Source: Bacteroidota bacterium (GTDB lineage Bacteria; Bacteroidota; Bacteroidia; Chitinophagales; Chitinophagaceae). From it: a DNA stretch of 64,000 nucleotides. The stretch is taken from contig JABDAZ010000003.1 in assembly GCA_013288945.1 (NCBI GenBank), positions 1 to 64,000 on the forward strand. The letters run 5' to 3'. The notes below the pieces were generated by a model. The model worked only from the letters and a program-made list of their open reading frames with translations, ran no database searches and had not been told where the DNA came from. Shown here in pieces: positions 37,306 through 44,375 of this stretch (its first letter is position 1; each line of letters opens with the position of its first letter). Made by a program: the position numbers and the translations under genes.

Positions 37306-37348
37306 ATTATTAATAGTTCATGGTTAATGACTGTGAACTATTAATAAT
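37306..37348. repeat. perfect 15-bp inverted repeat
   Basis: attattaatagttca (37306-37320) and tgaactattaataat (37334-37348) are exact reverse complements around a 13-nt loop. It starts 8 nt after the eno stop codon and has no T-tract, so it is a hairpin or operator candidate rather than a standard terminator. Confidence 0.85.
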
Positions 37349-37367
37349 CTTCATAAACAATCCAACA

Positions 37368-37667
37368 ATGAAAATTCTTGATCGCGTTCCATCCTGGCTT
37401 AAAAATAAATATGTGATTACGGCAATTGGGTTTGCTGTCTGGATTTTATTTTTAGATGATCGTGACTTTATTACTACTCATTTTAAGCAGCGCGGCGAAT
37501 TAAATAAGCTTGAACAAAGCCGCAAATATTACGAAGGCCAGATTGCAAATACCAAAAAAGAATTGAACCAGTTAAAATCAAATCCCGCAACAATTGAAAA
37601 ATATGCGCGGGAAAAATACCTGATGAAACGCGACAATGAAGACGTTTTTTTGGTAAACGATAAATAG
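37368..37667 (+). CDS. FtsB/DivIC-like septum formation initiator
   Basis: 99 residues from the ATG at 37368. One transmembrane helix (about 13-28, YVITAIGFAVWILFL) followed by a coiled coil (about 40-70, GELNKLEQSRKYYEGQIANT) and the short conserved end AREKYLMKRDNEDVF. This is the FtsB/DivIC layout: a bitopic division protein that works with FtsL and FtsQ. Position after eno supports the call. Confidence 0.85.
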   Translation: MKILDRVPSWLKNKYVITAIGFAVWILFLDDRDFITTHFKQRGELNKLEQSRKYYEGQIANTKKELNQLKSNPATIEKYAREKYLMKRDNEDVFLVNDK

Positions 37668-37829
37668 GACATCTACTACATTCTGTATATCAGGATCTTA
37701 CCCCGTTAAACCTAATCTACGATCGGCAAATTATTTTCCCTGCGAAACAATAAGAATAACCAAACGCCGTTTTTATAACAGGACGTTTCAAGTTACTGCT
37801 TGATAATTAGGACATAAAATGGTTTGCTT

Positions 37830-38069
37830 ATGACACTCTTTACACCAGAGGATCTCTTGTTGTATTTATACAAAGAATCTTCTCCAGAGTTGACAGGCGC
37901 AATTGAAACTGCATTACAGGAAGACTGGACGCTTCGTGAAAAAATGCAGGTACTTCAATCATCTGTTGACGAGCTGGACAAATTGATCGTATCGCCCCGC
38001 ATGGAAGTTGTAATTAATATTATCAACTACGCCAGGGAGGCCGTTGTTGAACCTGTGCACCATCCCTGA
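37830..38069 (+). CDS. small helical protein of unknown function
   Basis: 79 residues from the ATG at 37830; a TTG 6 nt earlier is less likely. Acidic and predicted all-helical, with an opening FTPEDLLLYLYKESSPE that resembles N-terminal helices of anti-sigma-like or zinc-finger-less regulatory proteins. No cysteine, no transmembrane helix. Placed just before nth (53 nt). Confidence 0.55.
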   Translation: MTLFTPEDLLLYLYKESSPELTGAIETALQEDWTLREKMQVLQSSVDELDKLIVSPRMEVVINIINYAREAVVEPVHHP

Positions 38070-38122
38070 TTGCTTTTTGCAATATTGATTTCCCGTAAAT
38101 TCGCGGTTACAGATTTTTTCTG

Positions 38123-38794
38123 ATGACTAAGAAAGAAAGGTTTCAATTTGTACTCGGCTATTTTCAGGAACATAATGCGAACGCAGAAACAGAACTGTTG
38201 TACGATAACCCGTACGAACTGCTGGTTTCCGTTATCTTGTCTGCGCAATGCACAGATAAGCGGGTTAATATGACCACGCCTTCCATCTTCCGCAAATATC
38301 CCGATCCAAAAAGTTTATCACGTGCTTCGTTTGATGAATTGTTTCCGTTTATAAAAAGCATTTCTTATCCAAACAATAAGACAAAACACCTTATTGGAAT
38401 GGCACAAATGCTAATGGAAAAATTTAATGGCGAAGTGCCATTAACAGTGGATGAATTAATGCAATTACCCGGCGTTGGCAGAAAAACTGCAAACGTTATT
38501 ACCTCTGTAATTGATCAGCAACCAAACATGGCTGTTGACACACATGTGTTCCGCGTATCTGCAAGAATTGGTTTAACCACCAATGCAAAAACGCCGTATG
38601 CAACAGAGAAGCAATTAATCGCATTAATCCCAAAAGAATTTATTCATATTGCGCATCACTGGCTCATTTTACATGGCCGTTATGTATGCGTTGCGCGCAA
38701 TCCCAAATGCGATATTTGCGGATTAAAACCTGCATGCAAATATTACGCGCAGCATTTTAAAACACAAATTCAATTCAGTAAAAATCAACTTTGA
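38123..38794 (+). CDS. nth: endonuclease III
   Basis: 223 residues. The helix-hairpin-helix LPGVGRKTANV carries catalytic K121, and D139 in VDTHVFRV is the second catalytic residue. The C-terminal C-x6-C-x2-C-x5-C (CVARNPKCDICGLKPAC) binds a 4Fe-4S cluster. Removes oxidised pyrimidines and cuts the abasic site in base excision repair. Confidence 0.97.
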   Translation: MTKKERFQFVLGYFQEHNANAETELLYDNPYELLVSVILSAQCTDKRVNMTTPSIFRKYPDPKSLSRASFDELFPFIKSISYPNNKTKHLIGMAQMLMEKFNGEVPLTVDELMQLPGVGRKTANVITSVIDQQPNMAVDTHVFRVSARIGLTTNAKTPYATEKQLIALIPKEFIHIAHHWLILHGRYVCVARNPKCDICGLKPACKYYAQHFKTQIQFSKNQL

Positions 38795-38803
38795 TTTTGC
38801 CGG

Positions 38804-38811
38804 TATCTTTG
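38804..38811 (+). promoter_or_regulatory. -7 promoter box TATCTTTG
   Basis: Exact TAnnTTTG 12 nt before the ATG of the FUSC gene, right after the nth stop codon. Confidence 0.45.
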
Positions 38812-38823
38812 CATTAATACCGG

Positions 38824-41061
38824 ATGGATTATTTAAAAGAATATAAAAGTTTTATCAGCAGCCACTATCTCAGCGATGGTGTGCGCATTACATTTGGCAT
38901 TGCCATTCCATCCATTGTACTTAGTTATTTCGATCATCTTTCTGCAGGCATTATTGTTTCTGTTGGCGCGATGTGCGTGAGCATTGCAGACAGCCCGGGC
39001 CCGATTCATCACCGCCGCAATGGAATGAATATTTGCAACCTGATTGTTTTTATTGTTTCATTAATAATCGGTTTTGCAGCGCACAATGCCATTTTGCTCG
39101 GCGCATTAATTTTTATTTCCTGTTTTGTTTTTTCGATGATTGGAGTGTATGGAAGCCGCGCAACTTCTGTTGGCGTGTCTGCATTATTGGTAATGGTTTT
39201 AAATATCGATCGCAAAAACCAGGGCTGGGAAATTGTTATTAATAGTTTATACATTCTCGCCGGCGGAACATGGTACACCGTTTTAAGTTTATTATTATAT
39301 AGTTTTCGCCCGTATAAACTCGCGCAGCAAGCTTTGGGAGATTGCATACAATCAACGGCAGATTATTTGCGCACCAAGGCTTTTTTTTATGGCAAGAAAC
39401 CAGACTACGAAAAAAATTACCAGCAATTATTGGATCAGCAAATTGCAGTTCATGAAAAACAAAATTTAGTAAGAGAATTATTATTCAAGAGCCGCGATGT
39501 TGTAAAAGAATCAACAAACATTGGCCGCATTTTAGTAATGATTTTTTTAGATATCGTTGATTTGTTTGAAGTGGTAATGACTTCTCACCAGGATTATAAA
39601 GCGCTGCATGATTTTTTTGGTGATGATGAAATTTTGCAAAAATACCAGGGCATTCTTTTTACCATTGCAGGAGAATTGGACGATGTTGGCATCGCAATAA
39701 AAAGTGGAAAAAAATCTGAAGCTTCGTCTGCATTACGCGCGCAAATAAAAGAATTACAGGAATATTTTATACGCTTTCGCGATAAAGAAAGAACGGCAGA
39801 AAATGTAGAAGGCTTTATAAGCCTTCGGCAAATTTTAGAAAGCATCCGCGATATTACGGATCGTTTGTACACTTTGCACACGTACACAAGTTATGATGAA
39901 TCATCTGCAAAAAATTTTTCCAAAGATTTGGATTATGATAAATTTATTACGCACCAGGATATTGATGGAAAATTATTAATAGATAACCTGTCGTTGAAGT
40001 CGAATATTTTCAGGCATTCGTTGCGCGTAAGTATTGCAACAATTATTGGTTATATCATTTCAAAATTTTTTCCATTTGGCCATAGCTATTGGATTTTATT
40101 AACGATTATCGTTATCCTCAAACCCGCGTACAGCCTTACTAAAAGAAGAAATTATGAACGGCTAACCGGAACCATTGCAGGCGCGGCGCTCGGATTAATC
40201 ATTTTATATTTTGTAAAAAACACGGATGTTTTATTTATAATCATGATGTTATTTATGATTGCAACCTATAGTTTTTTACGAACAAAATATTTGATAAGCG
40301 TTTTATTTATGACGCCTTATATTTTATTATTGTTTCATTTTTTAAACCCGAACGATTTTAAAACTGTTTTTAATGATCGCTTAATAGATACTGCAATTGG
40401 CTCTGGCATTGCTTTTCTGGCAAATATTTTTATAGTGCCCGCGTGGGAACATGAACAGATTGCAGGTTTTATGATTAATATGCTGCAGGATAATCGTAAA
40501 TATTTTACAGACATCGCTGGTATTTTTTCAGGAAAAAATATTTCGGTTGACCAATATAAATTATCAAGAAAAAATGCATTCGTTTCGCTCGCCAATTTAT
40601 CTGATACATTTAACCGGATGATGAATGAACCAAAAAATAAACAAAAAAATATTCAGCTTTTGCACCAGTTTGTTGTATCGAACCATATGCTTACTTCGCA
40701 TATTGCAACGCTTGCTTATTATGCCAAGCCGATGGAAAAAGAACGTTCGCTATCGGATTATTCTTCGTTTATTAATGCAACTGTTGCGCACATTAATAAT
40801 GCGCAAGCAATACTGGAACATAAACCCATGCTGCCTGAAACAACCATTAATAAAGAAGCATTAAGAACACTGAATGAAAAAGTAATGTTGTTAACTGACC
40901 AAAGAAAAAAAGAATTAAACGAAGGCATTAACGAAAGTGATTTGCGCAAACAATTATCTATATTGAAACCCGTTGCCGATCAATTTAATTTTATCATTAA
41001 AATTGCAACAGATTTAGAAAAATTAAGCGTAGGAATTGAAGATGAAAATGAGTTGGCGTAA
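38824..41061 (+). CDS. FUSC-family inner-membrane protein (YccS/AaeB-like)
   Basis: 745 residues. A first set of hydrophobic helices (about 15-170), a soluble region of about 220 residues, a second membrane block (about 395-545, beginning with HSLRVSIATIIGYIISKFFP and the conserved SYWILLTIIVILKP) and a cytoplasmic helical tail. This double-module layout is typical of FUSC proteins, linked to efflux of aromatic acids; the substrate here is unknown. Confidence 0.88.
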   Translation: MDYLKEYKSFISSHYLSDGVRITFGIAIPSIVLSYFDHLSAGIIVSVGAMCVSIADSPGPIHHRRNGMNICNLIVFIVSLIIGFAAHNAILLGALIFISCFVFSMIGVYGSRATSVGVSALLVMVLNIDRKNQGWEIVINSLYILAGGTWYTVLSLLLYSFRPYKLAQQALGDCIQSTADYLRTKAFFYGKKPDYEKNYQQLLDQQIAVHEKQNLVRELLFKSRDVVKESTNIGRILVMIFLDIVDLFEVVMTSHQDYKALHDFFGDDEILQKYQGILFTIAGELDDVGIAIKSGKKSEASSALRAQIKELQEYFIRFRDKERTAENVEGFISLRQILESIRDITDRLYTLHTYTSYDESSAKNFSKDLDYDKFITHQDIDGKLLIDNLSLKSNIFRHSLRVSIATIIGYIISKFFPFGHSYWILLTIIVILKPAYSLTKRRNYERLTGTIAGAALGLIILYFVKNTDVLFIIMMLFMIATYSFLRTKYLISVLFMTPYILLLFHFLNPNDFKTVFNDRLIDTAIGSGIAFLANIFIVPAWEHEQIAGFMINMLQDNRKYFTDIAGIFSGKNISVDQYKLSRKNAFVSLANLSDTFNRMMNEPKNKQKNIQLLHQFVVSNHMLTSHIATLAYYAKPMEKERSLSDYSSFINATVAHINNAQAILEHKPMLPETTINKEALRTLNEKVMLLTDQRKKELNEGINESDLRKQLSILKPVADQFNFIIKIATDLEKLSVGIEDENELA

Positions 41062-41081
41062 AATTTATAATTAATAAACTC

Positions 41082-41107
41082 ATGAAAATAATCAAGATTA
41101 TTTTCAT
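41082..41107. repeat. 12-bp hairpin after the FUSC gene
   Basis: atgaaaataatc (41082-41093) and gattattttcat (41096-41107) are exact reverse complements with a 2-nt spacer. Role unknown; AT-rich. Confidence 0.6.
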
Positions 41108-41132
41108 TCAAAAATTTTATCATCACTATCAT

Positions 41133-41180
41133 AAAAAAATCTGCGTGCTATTAATAATAAAATAGCACGCAGATTTTTAT
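41133..41180. terminator. bidirectional terminator
   Basis: Perfect 18-bp stem (41135-41152 with 41161-41178; core tctgcgtgctatt / aatagcacgcaga), 8-nt loop, A-run on the left and T-run on the right. It serves the converging FUSC and korA genes. Confidence 0.92.
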
Positions 41181-41200
41181 TATTATTATGATCTATAAAT

Positions 41201-43057
41201 TCAATTATTTTCTTCCAATATTTCGCGCATCTTTAATGCCATTTCTGTTTTTGTAATCGGGATGCCCATTATTTTATTATAGCCTTTTGCATCTACAAAA
41301 TAATGGTCACGAATTATTTTAATAAGCTGACCGTTATTAATTTCTGGTATTAATATCTGATCAAAGTTTTTTAAAATATCACCCAAATTTTTTGGAAACG
41401 GGCGCAGGTAACGAATATGCACATGCGAAACTGCATAACCTTCTGCTTGTAATTCAGCAGCCGCACTTTTAATAGCGCCGTATGTACTTCCCCAACCAAC
41501 AACCAACAATTTTCCTTTCTCTGCGCCGCTGTCAATTTTTTGTAACGGGATATAATCAGCAATCTTATCAACTTTTTCCTGTCTTATTTTTACCATCAGT
41601 TGATGGTTTTCCGGATCATAACTTACGTTGCCTGTGATGTTTTGTTTTTCAATTCCACCAATGCGGTGTTCCAATGCGGGCGTGCCTGGAATTGCCCAAG
41701 GGCGAACCAATTTTTCATCGCGCAGGTATGGTTGAAATTTATCTTCGCCATCGCCCAATTGCGTTTTAAATTTTACTTCTATCGGGTGCAAATCTTCACC
41801 CTTTGGAAATTTCCATGGCTCTGCCCCATTCGCAATATATCCATCACTTAAAAAAATTACAGGCGTCATATGTTGTATCGCAATGCGAACAGATTCATAC
41901 ACCGCATCAAAACAATCGCTTGGTGTGGATGCAGAAATTACCGGCATCGGGCATTCACCGTTTCTTCCATAATAGGCTTGCAGCAAATCGCTTTGTTCTG
42001 TTTTTGTAGGCAAGCCTGTTGATGGCCCGCCGCGTTGTATGTCGCATATTAATAAAGGGATTTCAAGCATCACAGCCAATCCCATTGCTTCTGCTTTTAA
42101 TGCCATGCCCGGGCCTGATGTGGTTGTTACGCCAATCGATCCGCCGTAACTCGCGCCTATCGCGGCTGTTATGCCTGCAATCTCATCTTCCGCCTGGAAA
42201 GTGCGCACGCCAAAATTTTTATACTTGCTTAATTCATGCAAAATATCTGAAGCGGGTGTGATTGGGTACGAACCCAAAAATAATGGCAATCCACTTTTTT
42301 GTGAAGCCGCTATTAATCCATAAGTAACCGCTTGGTTGCCCATGATGGATCGATAAACGCCGGGTTCCATTTTTGCTTTTTCAACGCGGTATGTTGTTGT
42401 AAAAGTTTCTGTCGTATCGCCAAAATTATATCCGGCTTTTAATGCTTTTATATTGCTTTCAAAAATTTCCGGTTTCTTACCAAACTTATCTTTTAAAAAT
42501 TGAATGGTGTTGTCCATATTGCGCCCGTACATCCAATATAAAAAACCAAGCACAAACATATTTTTCGCGCGATCTTTTTCTTTCATGCCCATTGAAAATT
42601 CTTTCAATGCTTCGCGCGTCATTTTTGTTACATCAATTTTAATCACTTCGTAGCTCGCAAGACTATTATCTTCCAGCGGATTTATTCCATCAGGATAATT
42701 TGCAAGGCGTAAATTTTTTGGATCAAAACCTTCTATGTTCGCAATTATTTTTCCGCCTTTTTTTAATGCAGATAAATTTGTTTTTAACGCAGCCGCATTC
42801 ATGGCAACAAGCACATCACATTCATCACCGGGCGTAAAAATTTTATCGCTCGAAAACCGAAGCTGGTAACCACTTACACCAGGAAGTGTTCCCTGTGGCG
42901 CTCTTATTTCTGCTGGAAAATCAGGAAACGTTGCAAGGTCTATTCCAAGCATCGCAGTGTTATTTGTAAACTGGCTTCCTGTTAATTGCATGCCATCCCC
43001 AGAATCGCCTGCAAACTTTATGACTACATTTTGTAGTACTTCTTCTTTTCTGTCCAT
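41201..43057 (-). CDS. korA: 2-oxoacid:acceptor oxidoreductase, fused gamma-alpha subunit
   Basis: 618 residues. The gamma-like part (about 1-200) begins VIKFAGDSGDGMQLTGSQF and contains RAPQGTLPGVSGYQ; the alpha part (about 215-615) carries GNQAVTYGLIAAS, the YPITPASDILHEL core and TTSGPGMALK. This is the KorA-type subunit of 2-oxoglutarate (or related) ferredoxin oxidoreductase, which needs a beta subunit with thiamine diphosphate. No korB is adjacent here on either side. The paired terminator at 41133-41180 ends it. Confidence 0.9.
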   Translation of the reverse strand: MDRKEEVLQNVVIKFAGDSGDGMQLTGSQFTNNTAMLGIDLATFPDFPAEIRAPQGTLPGVSGYQLRFSSDKIFTPGDECDVLVAMNAAALKTNLSALKKGGKIIANIEGFDPKNLRLANYPDGINPLEDNSLASYEVIKIDVTKMTREALKEFSMGMKEKDRAKNMFVLGFLYWMYGRNMDNTIQFLKDKFGKKPEIFESNIKALKAGYNFGDTTETFTTTYRVEKAKMEPGVYRSIMGNQAVTYGLIAASQKSGLPLFLGSYPITPASDILHELSKYKNFGVRTFQAEDEIAGITAAIGASYGGSIGVTTTSGPGMALKAEAMGLAVMLEIPLLICDIQRGGPSTGLPTKTEQSDLLQAYYGRNGECPMPVISASTPSDCFDAVYESVRIAIQHMTPVIFLSDGYIANGAEPWKFPKGEDLHPIEVKFKTQLGDGEDKFQPYLRDEKLVRPWAIPGTPALEHRIGGIEKQNITGNVSYDPENHQLMVKIRQEKVDKIADYIPLQKIDSGAEKGKLLVVGWGSTYGAIKSAAAELQAEGYAVSHVHIRYLRPFPKNLGDILKNFDQILIPEINNGQLIKIIRDHYFVDAKGYNKIMGIPITKTEMALKMREILEENN

Positions 43058-43256
43058 TTTACAAAATTAATGTAAGATTGGATAGGTTTGGAGATTTGTA
43101 TAACCATAAAGTTTGCGCGCACCATTAGCGTTACAAGTACGATTAATTAAAAGGTTAATGAGCATAGAATATATTGCTAACTTAGTAATAAGAAAACTAC
43201 TTCCAAGAAACGCGGAAGTTATAAAAAAGAAAATCTCTAATTAGTGATAACTTATA

Positions 43257-43844
43257 ATGAAATGGTTTAAAAATATCAAAGGTCATAGTCAGGTTGGAAG
43301 TAAATTCCCAAACAAATATTTGCAGGGATTGAAAGCTTTTGAAATTGGTTCAAAATTGTATAAAGAAAAAGAAGATGAATCTATTTCTCAAGAAAGAAAA
43401 AAACAAAAAACAATAGCAGCTATTGAATTTTTTGATACAGCTATTGAAAATGATTTTAATGATCCAGATGTCTATTGTTATAGAGGCTACTGTTTATTGG
43501 ATTTACAATATGAATTAGATGCATTGGATGACTTTAATAGATGTGTTGAAATAGATCCTAGTAACGCTAGTTATTATCAACATCGTGCGTTGACTAAATC
43601 TTACTTACATGATTACGATGGCAGCTTATTAGATTATAAAGAAGCTATTCGATTATCAAAAATCCCTAATTCAAATACTATATTTTGGAATGAAATTGCC
43701 ATAAAAATGGGATGGAATGGGTTTACTTCTAAATTAGAGTTTGATTTAGCATTTTTGAATCAAGATATAAAAAGGTCAAAAAATATTTATAATAATGAAA
43801 GAATAATTAAGGAAATAGCTAATCAAAAGAGAAGAGGACAATAA
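43257..43844 (+). CDS. TPR-like protein of unknown function
   Basis: 195 residues, no signal peptide. Two or three TPR units at about 45-130 (KTIAAIEFFDTAIENDFNDP, AYSD-like helices YELDALDDFNRCVEIDP and YDGSLLDYKEAIRL). Codon use is plainer and more A/T-rich than neighbouring genes, with fewer of the window's typical GC-clustered words, suggesting possible acquisition. Stands alone between korA and a secreted peptide gene. Confidence 0.65.
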   Translation: MKWFKNIKGHSQVGSKFPNKYLQGLKAFEIGSKLYKEKEDESISQERKKQKTIAAIEFFDTAIENDFNDPDVYCYRGYCLLDLQYELDALDDFNRCVEIDPSNASYYQHRALTKSYLHDYDGSLLDYKEAIRLSKIPNSNTIFWNEIAIKMGWNGFTSKLEFDLAFLNQDIKRSKNIYNNERIIKEIANQKRRGQ

Positions 43845-43924
43845 AATTTAAAAATGCTTCACTACCAAGCGTTCTTATTAACGTACAGATAAAATCCATT
43901 CTCCTATCTTCGCAAAAAAATTAT

Positions 43925-44278
43925 ATGAAAAAATTATTTTTCCTTTCCTGTTTAATGATTGCAGCTGTATTTTCTTTTGCACAAACAACTCCATCTGCTG
44001 CAACTGATACTGCAAAAAAAATGGTTGCCAAACATGTGCAAAACCCTGCATCGTGGGCTTGCCCGAAGTGTTATAAAATAACAAAAGATGGCGGCAATTG
44101 TGCAGACGATGCAACAGCAAAAGTGCAGCTTGGAACTTACTATTGCGAACATTGCGTAAAAGCAACCGGCGCAAAACCCGGCAAATGCCCGACTTGTGGT
44201 GGCGCTACAACACAAATGACACGCAAATTGTGCGCACAAAGAACTGCCGCAGTAATGCCAGTAAAAAAAGCAGCATAA
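43925..44278 (+). CDS. small exported cysteine-rich protein, heavy-metal-binding-domain-like
   Basis: 117 residues; signal peptide MKKLFFLSCLMIAAVFSFAQ. The mature part has CPKC (about 46-49), C60, and TYYCEHC (about 75-81) leading to KPGKCPTCGG. The spacing Y-x-C-x2-C ... KPGKCP-x-CG resembles the HMBD domain (YxCPMHP ... KPGKCPxCG) found at the start of copper-export proteins. It probably binds a metal ion in the periplasm; which one is open. Confidence 0.55.
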   Translation: MKKLFFLSCLMIAAVFSFAQTTPSAATDTAKKMVAKHVQNPASWACPKCYKITKDGGNCADDATAKVQLGTYYCEHCVKATGAKPGKCPTCGGATTQMTRKLCAQRTAAVMPVKKAA

Positions 44279-44303
44279 GTTTTATTAATAAATTCTTTAT
44301 TAA

Positions 44304-44341
44304 TAAAAAAAGTGGTTGAAAAAATTCAACCACTTTTTTTA
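44304..44341. terminator. bidirectional terminator
   Basis: 10-bp stem (agtggttgaa at 44311-44320 with ttcaaccact at 44325-44334), A-run before and T-run after. Lies between two converging genes. Two TTATTAATAA decamers (44282-44291, 44297-44306) precede it. Confidence 0.92.
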
Positions 44342-44375
44342 TTTTCTCAACAAATTATTTTCAGAAGAAATTTTT

